This document shows positions 47,614 through 55,560 of a stretch of 64,000 nucleotides of DNA, one piece after another. The DNA lies in the NCBI RefSeq assembly GCF_011045835.1, contig NZ_CP047349.1, positions 1,860,001-1,924,000 on the forward strand, given 5' to 3'. Each line of letters opens with the position of its first letter. The stretch's first letter is position 1. The translations under genes were made by a program, and so were the position numbers. The stretch comes from Proteus terrae subsp. cibarius (lineage in GTDB: Bacteria > Pseudomonadota > Gammaproteobacteria > Enterobacterales > Enterobacteriaceae). The notes beneath the pieces were generated by a model that saw nothing but the letters and a program-made list of their open reading frames with translations, was not told the DNA's origin and did no database searches.

Positions 47614-48255
47614 ATGAATTATCAAAAAATCAAATTAGAACAATGGAATAGAAAAGAACATTTCTTACATTATCGACATGACCTACAGTGTAGTTTTAGC
47701 TTAACAACTAAAATTGATATTACTGCTTTAAAGACAGTATTAGCTAAAAATAATCTTAAGTTTTATCCTGTAATGATTTATTTGATTGCGAAAACGGTTA
47801 ATAGCTACCCTGAGTCTAGAATGGCGATCAAGGATAACGATTTAGTTATTTGGGATTATATCAATCCCGCATACACTATTTTTCATCCAGAAACTGAGAC
47901 TTTTTCAGAGTTATGGAGTGAATACTTTGAGGATTGGTGTCCTTTTCTAGAAGGATATAATCAAGATTATCAAAAATATAAAGATAATCTAAGTCTATCC
48001 GCAAAAGCTAATTTTCCTGAAAATCACTTCTGTATTTCGATGATCCCATGGGTAAGTTTTGATGGGTTTAATTTAAATGTCGCTAATATAAAAGATTATT
48101 TTCCCCCTATTTTTACTATGGGAAAATATACTCAACAAAATGACAAATTTTTATTACCGATATCTATCCAAGTTCATCATGCGACATGTGATGGTTTTCA
48201 TATAGCTAGAATGGTTAATAAACTCCAAGAGTTATGTGATAGATTTTCAGGTTGA
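47614..48255 (+). CDS. catA: chloramphenicol acetyltransferase, class A
   Basis: A 213-residue trimeric CAT. The active-site motif QVHHATCDGFHIARM near the C-terminus carries the catalytic His, and WVSFDGFNLN, YPVMIYLIAKTVN and CISMIPW match class A enzymes such as CatI. It acetylates chloramphenicol with acetyl-CoA in the cytoplasm. Chromosomal cat genes of this class are known in Proteus. No transposon or integron surrounds it, so it seems resident. Expression should be inducible because its ribosome binding site is masked by the leader hairpin. Confidence 0.95.
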   Translation: MNYQKIKLEQWNRKEHFLHYRHDLQCSFSLTTKIDITALKTVLAKNNLKFYPVMIYLIAKTVNSYPESRMAIKDNDLVIWDYINPAYTIFHPETETFSELWSEYFEDWCPFLEGYNQDYQKYKDNLSLSAKANFPENHFCISMIPWVSFDGFNLNVANIKDYFPPIFTMGKYTQQNDKFLLPISIQVHHATCDGFHIARMVNKLQELCDRFSG

Positions 48256-48280
48256 TTATATTGATTTTTAAATAAAAAAA

Positions 48281-48311
48281 CCGCTCTCTTATCTATTGAA
48301 TAAAAGAGCGG
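48281..48311. terminator. terminator downstream of cat, stronger on the minus strand
   Basis: CCGCTCT and AGAGCGG form a perfect 7-bp stem with a 17-base loop. On the minus strand seven T residues follow at once; on the plus strand ATTATTATT follows. It can end cat and also any minus-strand transcript from the gene remnant at 48347-48427. Confidence 0.65.
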
Positions 48312-48346
48312 ATTATTATTAAAGCAACTCACTTGAAAACCAATAA

Positions 48347-48427
48347 TTATCTAACTTGTTTTTTGATCCATTTAATTTCTTCATTGGTGAATCGAATATT
48401 ACTTTGTTTAGTTATATCAGTATCTAA
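48347..48427 (-). pseudogene. possible gene remnant (26 codons, no start)
   Basis: A frame free of stops reads LDTDITKQSN then IRFTNEEIKWIKKQVR and a TAA. It has no start codon or ribosome binding site, yet looks protein-like and has a terminator on its own strand 36 bp downstream. It may be the 3' end of a deleted small gene. Evidence is weak. Confidence 0.3.
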
Positions 48428-48454
48428 TTAGCTAATAACTTATGTACAAAAAAA

Positions 48455-48474
48455 GGCATCTTAAAAAAGATGCC
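48455..48474 (-). terminator. ahpCF terminator
   Basis: GGCATCTT, four-base loop, AAGATGCC, followed on the minus strand by seven T residues, 35 bp past the ahpF stop. Confidence 0.9.
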
Positions 48475-48508
48475 TTTCTCTATAACTTATTGATTATTTT
48501 TGATTTAC

Positions 48509-50074
48509 TTATTTTGCACTCGTGCGAATTAAGTAATCAAAGGCGCTTAATGAGGCTTTAGCACCTTCACCTGCGGCGATAATGATTTGCTTATAAGGAA
48601 CTGTTGTACAGTCACCGGCAGCAAATACACCTTTGATATTAGTTTCGCCACGGGCATCAACAACAATTTCACCCATCTTATTACGCTCAACAGTACCTTC
48701 TAACCACTGTGTATTAGGTAATAAACCGATTTGAACGAAAATACCTGCTAATGCAATATCGTGCATAGAATCATTAGTACGATCTTTGTATTTTAGGCCA
48801 GTTAACTTAGTGCCATCGCCATACACTTCTGTGGTTTGCGCATTTAAGATAACTTCTACATTGCCTAAGCTACGTAATTTTTTCTGTAATACCGCATCTG
48901 CTCTCATTTCTGGAGCAAATTCTAATACTGTTACGTGTTCAACTAAGCCAGCTAAGTCAATTGCAGCTTCAACACCTGAGTTACCACCACCAATAACAGC
49001 AACTCTTTTTCCTTTAAACAGTGGGCCGTCACAGTGTGGGCAATAAGTTACACCACGAGTACGGTACTCATTTTCACCGGGAACATTCATATTTCTCCAG
49101 CGGGCACCTGTCGCAATAATTAAGCTACGAGTTTTTAAAATTGCACCTGATGCCGTTTCAATTTGGTGTAATTCCCCTTCTGACGCCCCTGGAATTAAAC
49201 GACTAACAGTTTGGCTATCAATCACATCCACTTGGTAATCATCAACATGGGCTTTTAATGCACCAGCAAGTTTTGCACCTTCGGTTTTCGGTACTGAAAT
49301 ATAGTTTTCAATATCAACAGTATCAAGAACTTGGCCACCAAAACGTTCACCAATAAGACCTGTATTTAAACCTTTACGAGCAGAATAAACAGCAGCTGAT
49401 GCACCAGCAGGGCCACTACCCACAATCAACACATCAAATGCATCTTTTTGATTTAACAATTCTGCAGTACGTTTTTCTGCATTGCTGTCTACTTTGTTAA
49501 CGATTTCAGCTAAGGTCATGCGACCTTGACCAAACTCGTTACCATTTAAGAATACAGCAGGAACGCCCATGATATTACGTTCCTGAATTTCATTTTGGAA
49601 CATGCCTCCGTCAATCGCAGTATGTGTGATTTTCGGATTTAAAATCGCCATTAAGTTTAATGCCTGAACAACATCTGGGCAGTTATGACAAGAGAGCGAA
49701 TAATAGGTTTCGAAATGAAACTCACCGTCTAACTGACGAATTTGTTCAAGTAATTCTTGTGCTTCTTTTGATGGATGACCACCGGTTTGCAATAATGCTA
49801 AAACCAATGAAGTAAATTCATGACCTAATGGCGAGCCCGCAAAGCGAACACCCGTTTCTTTCCCTGGGTTGGTAATAAGAAAAGATGGTTTACGTACATT
49901 AGCGTTATTATCTTCACGATAAGTGACTTTATCGGATAATGGTTCGATTTCTTTTAATAGCGCTTGGATATCAGCAGAATGTTTGCTGTCGTCTAATGTT
50001 GCTACTAACTCAACTGGCTGGGTTAATCGTTCTAAATAAGCTTTCAATTGAGCTTTTAAATTATTATCTAACAT
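48509..50074 (-). CDS. ahpF: alkyl hydroperoxide reductase subunit F
   Basis: A 521-residue flavoprotein disulfide reductase. The N-terminal tandem thioredoxin-like domain has the CxxC in [15 protein letters not shown] (about residue 128). The FAD/NAD domains have [22 protein letters not shown], the redox pair CPHCDGP (about 345) and [14 protein letters not shown]. It passes electrons from NADH to AhpC. It follows ahpC by 69 bp, with a hairpin in between. Confidence 0.97.
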   Translation of the reverse strand: MLDNNLKAQLKAYLERLTQPVELVATLDDSKHSADIQALLKEIEPLSDKVTYREDNNANVRKPSFLITNPGKETGVRFAGSPLGHEFTSLVLALLQTGGHPSKEAQELLEQIRQLDGEFHFETYYSLSCHNCPDVVQALNLMAILNPKITHTAIDGGMFQNEIQERNIMGVPAVFLNGNEFGQGRMTLAEIVNKVDSNAEKRTAELLNQKDAFDVLIVGSGPAGASAAVYSARKGLNTGLIGERFGGQVLDTVDIENYISVPKTEGAKLAGALKAHVDDYQVDVIDSQTVSRLIPGASEGELHQIETASGAILKTRSLIIATGARWRNMNVPGENEYRTRGVTYCPHCDGPLFKGKRVAVIGGGNSGVEAAIDLAGLVEHVTVLEFAPEMRADAVLQKKLRSLGNVEVILNAQTTEVYGDGTKLTGLKYKDRTNDSMHDIALAGIFVQIGLLPNTQWLEGTVERNKMGEIVVDARGETNIKGVFAAGDCTTVPYKQIIIAAGEGAKASLSAFDYLIRTSAK

Positions 50075-50092
50075 TTTTGCACCCTCAATAAA

Positions 50093-50114
50093 ATCGGGTG
50101 CCGAGACACCCGAT
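50093..50114 (-). terminator. intercistronic hairpin between ahpC and ahpF
   Basis: An 8-bp stem, ATCGGGTG and CACCCGAT with a six-base loop, is followed on the minus strand by TTTATTG. It looks like a partial terminator that gives more ahpC than ahpF mRNA. Confidence 0.65.
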
Positions 50115-50143
50115 AAATAACTTTTTAGTGGCTTAATTCTTAT

Positions 50144-50707
50144 TTAGATTTTGCCAACTAAATCCAGTGATGGAGCTAAAGTTGCATCACCTTCTTTCCA
50201 TTTTGCTGGGCAAACTTCGCCTGGGTGGCTAGCTACATACTGAGCAGCTTTCACTTTACGCAGCAGGTCTGATGCATCACGGCCAATACCTTCAGCTGTG
50301 ATTTCAATTGCTTGGATGATACCTTGTGGGTCAACAACGAAAGTACCACGGTCAGCAAGGCCTTCATTCTCACGCATATTTTCGAAGTTACGAGTTAATG
50401 CGCCAGTTGGGTCGCCAATCATGCCATATTTGATTTTACCGATAGTTTCTGAGCTACTGTGCCATGCTTTATGGGTAAAATGTGTGTCAGTAGAAACAGA
50501 GTAAATTTCTACGCCCATTTTTTGGAACTCAGCATAATGATCAGCTAAGTCACCTAATTCAGTTGGGCACACGAAAGTGAAGTCTGCAGGGTAAAAGAAG
50601 AAAACGCTCCATTTGCCTTCGACGTCCTTTTCAGTCACTTCTACGAATTGACCGTCTTTAAATGCCATGTTTTTGAATGGTTTGATTGGGGTATTAATTA
50701 AAGACAT
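50144..50707 (-). CDS. ahpC: alkyl hydroperoxide reductase subunit C (2-Cys peroxiredoxin)
   Basis: A 187-residue peroxiredoxin. The peroxidatic Cys lies in [16 protein letters not shown] (about residue 47) and the resolving Cys in [10 protein letters not shown] (about 166). It reduces hydrogen peroxide and organic peroxides and is recycled by AhpF. GGAGG precedes the ATG. An OxyR-like operator lies 58-94 bp upstream. Confidence 0.97.
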   Translation of the reverse strand: MSLINTPIKPFKNMAFKDGQFVEVTEKDVEGKWSVFFFYPADFTFVCPTELGDLADHYAEFQKMGVEIYSVSTDTHFTHKAWHSSSETIGKIKYGMIGDPTGALTRNFENMRENEGLADRGTFVVDPQGIIQAIEITAEGIGRDASDLLRKVKAAQYVASHPGEVCPAKWKEGDATLAPSLDLVGKI

Positions 50708-50764
50708 TGTATTTCCTCCTGTTTGGTATGGGTCTAATGTACCTATTCCACTTGAGAATAGCTA

Positions 50765-50801
50765 ATACATTCCTGCTATCAGTTCAATAGGTTTTACCTA
50801 A
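50765..50801 (-). promoter_or_regulatory. OxyR binding site upstream of ahpC
   Basis: The plus strand reads ATAC-N7-CTAT-N7-ATAG-N7-CTAA, matching 14 of 16 bases of the OxyR consensus ATAG-N7-CTAT-N7-ATAG-N7-CTAT with exact spacing. Location and gene fit OxyR activation. Confidence 0.75.
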
Positions 50802-50986
50802 TGAGTTGAAGAAATTGATAGAGATAGGTTAACGAAATGTAGCTATTAAAGCAAATGCACAACAAGTAAATTGTACCTACTTTCTATTAGCCTACTCTCT
50901 GTTTAATATCTTTATCCTCAGTAACAGAAAAATCATAACCTAATGAATTATAAAATTAATATCTATCATCATAGATAAATTAAATA

Positions 50987-51637
50987 TTACTTCACTAATT
51001 TGGCAGGTTTTAGAATAGTGTAAGTACACTCAAATGCTGCTTTTTGAATACGATAAATATCGTGGCTATCTGTTATGGATTGCACAACCGCATCGCCCGA
51101 TTGAAAGCGTTGTAATTCTCCCCAAGGTGCCTTCATTGCAAATGTAGGTGTAGATTCAGGAACGATAAAGTAATTCATCTCAATGCCTTGGGGGATAAAA
51201 GGCTGATAATCACTAGGATAAGATGCTAGATTAATTTCACTTTTCTCTGCGGGATTGTAACGCTGAGCAAATTTTGCTTTTCTTACCAAGATCTCCTCAT
51301 TACCTGTTTCTGGGCAAATATTTTGTACTACCCAATCACCTACTTTTGCTGGTTCTGAAACGGTTTCGACTCCTTCACCTTTAATTATTGTGGTGATAAT
51401 CTCACCTTCTTTGGCTGCCCTTGCTAGGACTGGCTTGGTTTTAATTGCAACACCTGTGATCCCTGCTTGCTGAGCCTGAGTGAAGTAAGCTACGCGTTCT
51501 TTTTGTGGCAATTGAGAAAGGTCATTAGCAAATACAAATGAAGGAATTAAGGCTAAACCTATTAATGGTATTTTTGTTCTACTTTTCTTATAGGTTTTAT
51601 CGTTATTTGAATTACTGTTTTGTATATAGAAAGACAT
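50987..51637 (-). CDS. exported protein of unknown function (PGDYG-like)
   Basis: A 216-residue protein. After about 20 polar residues a hydrophobic segment (KIPLIGLALIPSFVFA) ends at a likely signal-peptidase site before NDLSQLP, so it should be periplasmic. The body has TKPVLARAAKEGEIITT and VGDWVVQNICPETGNEEILVRKAKFAQRYNP, similar to small domains found in PGDYG-type proteins. No catalytic motif is clear. AGGAA lies before the ATG. It stands alone between ahpC and a porin gene. Confidence 0.7.
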   Translation of the reverse strand: MSFYIQNSNSNNDKTYKKSRTKIPLIGLALIPSFVFANDLSQLPQKERVAYFTQAQQAGITGVAIKTKPVLARAAKEGEIITTIIKGEGVETVSEPAKVGDWVVQNICPETGNEEILVRKAKFAQRYNPAEKSEINLASYPSDYQPFIPQGIEMNYFIVPESTPTFAMKAPWGELQRFQSGDAVVQSITDSHDIYRIQKAAFECTYTILKPAKLVK

Positions 51638-51866
51638 TGAATTATTTCCTGATAAATATCATCCGTACTTAATACGCTATTTAAGGTCTGTAAACGTTAA
51701 ACCGATTATGGCAGGAAATAAAACAAAAGTACTCGTAAAATCAGTTACCTAATTAAGAAAAATTCAAAAATTCGAGAGGTCTCACAACTAGAAATAACCA
51801 AGGTTCAGAAAGTAAAGAGTTCAATCTAGTTAATAGATTTAATGACTATATACATTATATAAGAAA

Positions 51867-51910
51867 AAAGACTTCAACTAACCAACTGTACGTTGTGTTT
51901 TGAAGTCTTT
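51867..51910 (-). terminator. terminator of the porin gene
   Basis: AAAGACTTCAA and TTGAAGTCTTT form a perfect 11-bp stem with a 22-base loop, followed on the minus strand by TTTCTTATATAA, 42 bp past the porin stop. Confidence 0.75.
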
Positions 51911-51951
51911 ATATATGAAGCTAATCGTTAACTTTGAGTATAAAAACAAAT

Positions 51952-53475
51952 TTAAAATAGATACTTAAAGCGGATACGGGCACCGTAACGATCTTTATCA
52001 CTACTATGTACATTAATATCGTCTTTACCATCTATACGTGAATAATAAGCACCTAAATAGGTTTTAAAATTATCCATATCTAAAATATTTGGCAGTTCAT
52101 AAGAAGTAAATACCGTATTGATATTGTATTTGCCAGGATTGAGCGTTAAATAGGTGTCATTTTGATCACTGCTGTTTCCGCTTTTTTGATAGTAAACTTT
52201 AATATCATTATGAGCATAGATATAACCAAGTTGAAATTTGCGCCATAAAACATTACTACCAATAGAAAAATCATTTTCACCTTTAGCATCAAGATAAGCA
52301 GCACTTAAATTTGCAACAATGCCGTTAATAGGATCATCAGCTAAAGTGTCCCATTTTACAGTTAAGCCATAACCTGTACGTTGCGATTGATCTTGAAATT
52401 TTCCATTTTCATCATCATAGCCATAGGCTTTACTTATTACGTTTGCGTCTATCGCACCTGCAATTGTTAAGTTATCTTTTTGCCATGCAACAACAGGTCG
52501 CATATAAATAACATTTTTACGATTATCAAGTTTACGCCCGTGATACCCACCATCTTTGAAAACAGAAGTTCCATCTTCAACTAAAGCATTTAACTCAAAA
52601 TACCAGTCGTTATAGTGTGTATTAACCATCATGCTACCACCATCACTACTACGACCTCGTCCTTCTTTCATCATATAGATATAGCCAAAACCATCACCAT
52701 ATAAATCATTTGCTGTATTACCTGAGTATTCAACAAATGTATCTTGGTTTAGAGGGAACATGTCGTAAGCTTCATAACGACCAATTTTATATTGCCATTT
52801 ATCACGTTGGCCAAAGTAGAAAACAGCATCATCTAGATTCATTTTACCCGTCATGTCAGCCATTGGCTGAGCACGAAAACCAGCATAATTACCGTTTTTT
52901 AATTCTCGTTCACCATCCACACCAATTAAAATACGCCCATTAAGTGACCATTTTTCATTATCATCAAAATCTTTTTGATTGCCGGGCATCATTCTCATCG
53001 ATGTTAGTTGCCCTTTCTTACTAGCAGCATCGATATTATATTCCACGTCACCGTACAATTTGAGATCACCCCAATTTGTATTAGTAGAGAAAAAGCCCGT
53101 ACCTTCTTTATTTTTCGTACTAGCTAACTGAGAGGATTGTTTTTGTTGGATTTCATTAAGTTGAGTTTGTGCACTATTTACTTTTGCTTGAGCCTCATCA
53201 GATTGCTTTTCTAATATAGCAATGCGTTGCTCCATGTTGACGGTTGTAACATGATTCATTACTTTCTTTTCTTGAGATAAGCTGTTGGAATTAATTAATT
53301 GCTCAAGGCGAGCCACTTTTTGTTCTGCTGCGATGGCTCTAGCTTCCGCAGCGGTTGCACGTTGTTCAAGGGTATTTAACCTTGCTTCAATTGCACTTAT
53401 ATCGGTTTGTGCGTTTGCGCATAATGGCGTAGCGAGTATTAAACTTATCACAACAGATAATGCTTTTACTTTCAT
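51952..53475 (-). CDS. RafY-type carbohydrate porin
   Basis: A 507-residue outer-membrane protein. The signal peptide (MKVKALSVVISLILATPLCANA) is followed by a coiled-coil segment (about 27-105, IEARLNTLEQRATAAEARAI and LEKQSDEAQAKVNSAQ), then a beta-barrel starting WGDLKLYGDVEYNIDAAS and ending in IRFKYLF with a terminal Phe. The layout matches glycoporins of the RafY/ScrY kind. It may serve sucrose or another oligosaccharide, but lies 40 kb from scr. A long inverted repeat lies upstream of its start. Confidence 0.85.
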   Translation of the reverse strand: MKVKALSVVISLILATPLCANAQTDISAIEARLNTLEQRATAAEARAIAAEQKVARLEQLINSNSLSQEKKVMNHVTTVNMEQRIAILEKQSDEAQAKVNSAQTQLNEIQQKQSSQLASTKNKEGTGFFSTNTNWGDLKLYGDVEYNIDAASKKGQLTSMRMMPGNQKDFDDNEKWSLNGRILIGVDGERELKNGNYAGFRAQPMADMTGKMNLDDAVFYFGQRDKWQYKIGRYEAYDMFPLNQDTFVEYSGNTANDLYGDGFGYIYMMKEGRGRSSDGGSMMVNTHYNDWYFELNALVEDGTSVFKDGGYHGRKLDNRKNVIYMRPVVAWQKDNLTIAGAIDANVISKAYGYDDENGKFQDQSQRTGYGLTVKWDTLADDPINGIVANLSAAYLDAKGENDFSIGSNVLWRKFQLGYIYAHNDIKVYYQKSGNSSDQNDTYLTLNPGKYNINTVFTSYELPNILDMDNFKTYLGAYYSRIDGKDDINVHSSDKDRYGARIRFKYLF

Positions 53476-54151
53476 TCGAATATTCCTAAGTTAGCAAATG
53501 TTGGTTTAACAGGTACGGCAAATACAGAACAATCAATTTGGTTAATCGATTGTTCTATCTAATGAGCGTGTTGTTATTTTTGTTCGATAATATCGTATAA
53601 ATATCAATCGGTTATTCGCATCGTTATTTCTATTCTTAACAATAAATAAATCCATATCTTCATTGCCTTGCCATTATTTTTACTGATTAACTTCCAGTAT
53701 CATAAGTAAGACTATGTTTGAACTAAGGCACTTATTCTCGTTTAAGTACTTACAAACATTTATTATTCTGATTTGGTATTTAATTTATTGTTATTAGAAG
53801 CATATCTCTGGTTTGTGTTTTCTATTTTTATAATGGCTTACTAGCCTAAATAAAATAATCGTTAACATGGAACATTTCCACAATCATTTGTGATTTTTTT
53901 GAGGTTGGTACAATAACCTAAGAAAAAAGACACAAATAACCATCAAAATGGGGGATATAGAAAGAAAATAAAGTGATTTATTAAGTAAGGTTTAAACTAA
54001 GCAAAAGATAGTTAAGATCTGAAGAGAGTAATTTTATAACGCGGTGTTATTAGCTTCTATTATTTAGACACCTTAGTATAAAGGTAAGCTGATATGGTGG
54101 AAGAAGAAGAACTGACAGAGGTCATGTCATTATAACCTCCGTCCATCATTA
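53476..54151. other. intergenic region upstream of porin gene
   Basis: 676 bp with an inverted-repeat operator near the porin start (53526-53556). The rest, up to the small coupled gene, is AT-rich with no ORF or RNA gene I can support. Confidence 0.5.
53526..53556 (-). promoter_or_regulatory. putative operator upstream of porin gene
   Basis: AGAACAATC at 53526-53534 and GATTGTTCT at 53548-53556 are perfect 9-bp arms around a 13-base spacer, 51-81 bp upstream of the porin ATG. A dimeric sugar-responsive regulator is likely; identity unknown. Confidence 0.5.
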
Positions 54152-54307
54152 TCATATTCTGCCAGGTTTACGTAACGCTCTACGAAAGTAAGAAACTGGC
54201 ATTTTAGGGCAAATTTGTTCTTTTACTGCTGGATTATTTTCCAAATCTTCTTTGTCTATTTCATTATTTCTTCTTGAATTTTGTAGCTGAGTATCTGTTT
54301 TATTCAT
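54152..54307 (-). CDS. small 51-residue protein coupled to the YqjI-like regulator
   Basis: The ATG overlaps the end of the padR gene as ATGAATAA (8-bp overlap), with GAGGAAAGGGAAG just upstream, an excellent ribosome binding site. The peptide begins MNKTDTQLQNSRRNNEIDKE and ends CPKMPVSYFRRALRKPGRI: charged, soluble, one Cys. I do not recognise it. Translational coupling to a metal-responsive regulator suggests a linked role, but this is inference. Confidence 0.6.
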   Translation of the reverse strand: MNKTDTQLQNSRRNNEIDKEDLENNPAVKEQICPKMPVSYFRRALRKPGRI

Positions 54308-55136
54308 CTTCCCTTTCCTCTGAGATCAATGCCTCATTAATAGCTTCAATTTTCTCAACTGCTTCATTAAGAATAGAAGCAATACGTCCTGCTCTTTCCA
54401 CAGAGAGCTCTTTTAACACTAATTTATGGCGTAAAACTGCTTTTAATTTACCAACAGCAGATTCAATTTCCTCAGAAACACCACCTGCGTTTTGAGATAA
54501 ATCTCTCGCATAAGCCAGTTTTCTTTGAATGTTGGCCTCTATTTCCTGATGTTCTGCTAAAAATGCAGTGCCTTCAGGTGTAATGCTGTAGTTTTTACGG
54601 CCTTTTTCAGCAATGGTAGCAAGTAATAGATCTTGCTCTTCAAGTAATGTTAGCGTTGGATAAATAACACCCGGGCTAGGTACATATAATCCTGAAGAAG
54701 CCTCATCTATTTCTTTAATAATTTCATAACCATGACTTGGCTTTTTTGAGATCATGCTAAGTAACAGAACTCGTAAATCACCATGATCAAACATACGTTT
54801 TAATTGGCGACCTTGACCTTTTCCTCTGCTACCACATCCACGACCACGTTGTTTTCCGCGCCCTTCAGAACCGTGTTCTCCATGGCAACATTCACCGTGT
54901 CCTTCGTGTCTATGTCCATGTTCGCCATGACGACATTCGCCACGCCCTTCATGTTCATGACAGCATTCACCACGTACTTCGTGTCCATGACCATGTTCAC
55001 CATGGCAACAATGTTCACCATGATGTTCTTGGTGTTGGCTATGTTTACCTTTACCACCACAACACCCTTTTCCGTGGCCATGTCCACCATTTTCAGCACG
55101 CTGTTGATAAAGTGAGTTTAATGCTCGAATCATCAT
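54300..55136 (-). CDS. yqjI: YqjI-like PadR-family metalloregulator with His/Cys-rich N-terminus
   Basis: A 278-residue regulator. Residues about 18-112 are an imperfect repeat of His, Gly, Glu and Cys (HGHGKGCCGGKGKH, GEHGHGHEVRGECCHEHEGRGEC), a large metal-binding region. The PadR winged helix follows: HGDLRVLLLSMISKKPSHGYEIIKEIDEASSGLYVPSPGVIYPTLTLLEEQDLL. E. coli YqjI, a nickel-responsive repressor, has the same plan but a shorter His-rich part (about 207 residues in all). GAGGGA precedes the ATG. Three operator copies upstream imply autoregulation. Confidence 0.9.
   Translation of the reverse strand: MMIRALNSLYQQRAENGGHGHGKGCCGGKGKHSQHQEHHGEHCCHGEHGHGHEVRGECCHEHEGRGECRHGEHGHRHEGHGECCHGEHGSEGRGKQRGRGCGSRGKGQGRQLKRMFDHGDLRVLLLSMISKKPSHGYEIIKEIDEASSGLYVPSPGVIYPTLTLLEEQDLLLATIAEKGRKNYSITPEGTAFLAEHQEIEANIQRKLAYARDLSQNAGGVSEEIESAVGKLKAVLRHKLVLKELSVERAGRIASILNEAVEKIEAINEALISEEREDE
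54830..55080 (-). repeat. imperfect repeat encoding the His/Cys-rich domain
   Basis: The coding DNA for the metal-binding segment repeats short units for GEHGH, GHECC and HEGRGEC. The same repetition creates long open frames on other frames and strands, which are not genes. Slippage here could change domain length between strains. Confidence 0.6.
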
Positions 55137-55153
55137 AAATATTCCCTCATTGT

Positions 55154-55169
55154 TTTAGATATATCGAAT
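55154..55169. promoter_or_regulatory. YqjI-type operator copy 1
   Basis: TTTAGATATATCGAAT, two mismatches from the perfect palindrome of copy 3, 18 bp upstream of the yqjI start. Confidence 0.6.
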
Positions 55170-55186
55170 TCATGTAGTGCAATGTA

Positions 55187-55202
55187 ATCCGATATATCTA
55201 AA
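55187..55202. promoter_or_regulatory. YqjI-type operator copy 2
   Basis: The right half TATCTAAA is perfect and the left half keeps GATA. Its centre is 33 bp from that of copy 1. Confidence 0.5.
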
Positions 55203-55211
55203 TGATCAAGC

Positions 55212-55227
55212 TTTAGATATATCTAAA
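55212..55227. promoter_or_regulatory. YqjI-type operator copy 3
   Basis: TTTAGATATATCTAAA is a perfect 16-bp palindrome, 25 bp from copy 2. The triple arrangement beside a PadR gene supports autoregulation. Confidence 0.65.
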
Positions 55228-55302
55228 TGCACATCTAAATCGATTCTTTCACTAACAATATGATTTATTTATGATTAAACTTTTAAAAATATTGACTTAA
55301 TT

Positions 55303-55321
55303 ATGAATGATTCTCATTCTC
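55303..55321. promoter_or_regulatory. Fur-like box
   Basis: ATGAATGATTCTCATTCTC matches the 19-bp Fur consensus at 15 positions. A TTGACT at 55292-55297 gives a possible plus-strand promoter overlapped by the box. No plus-strand gene follows. Confidence 0.55.
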
Positions 55322-55438
55322 TAGTTTGCTTTTATGTGCTATCAGTGAAAATAAAAGAAGATAATTAATAGAAAAGAATAAAAAATAGGTATTTTTAGCT
55401 TAAAATTCACACAAATAGCCAACTATCTTTAGAAGAAG

Positions 55439-55459
55439 ATAAGTGACACTGTCACTTAT
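55439..55459. other. perfect palindrome with 1-base centre
   Basis: ATAAGTGACA, C, TGTCACTTAT: 10-bp perfect arms. Too tight for an RNA hairpin loop without fraying, so a DNA-binding site is likely. Owner unknown. Confidence 0.45.
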
Positions 55460-55469
55460 TGCTATTAAA

Positions 55470-55512
55470 AAAAAGCGAAAATAATGATTAATAATCCACT
55501 ACTTCGCTTTTT
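55470..55512. terminator. terminator after the decarboxylase-like gene
   Basis: AAAAAGCGAA and TTCGCTTTTT form a 10-bp stem with a 23-base loop. On the minus strand T residues continue after the stem; it could also end a plus-strand transcript from the Fur-box promoter. Confidence 0.6.
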
Positions 55513-55560
55513 AACAAAAATTATTTTAATTGTAAGAAATATAACAAAAACGAGATATCG

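Larger units (their letters stand above)
55137..55560. promoter_or_regulatory. control region upstream of yqjI
   Basis: 424 bp holding three PadR-type operators, a Fur-like box with a plus-strand TTGACT, a perfect 10-bp-arm palindrome and a terminator, each listed separately. No ORF is supported. In E. coli the divergent neighbour is yqjH; here none is present. Confidence 0.6.

Noticed and set aside
47614..48255. cat as part of a transposon or integron
   Set aside because: No transposase, terminal inverted repeats or attC-like site flank the gene.
54800..55115. Long ORFs of about 100 codons on both strands over the yqjI His-rich repeat
   Set aside because: They are frame shadows of a repetitive coding sequence; Met/Ala/Thr-rich translations with no start signals.
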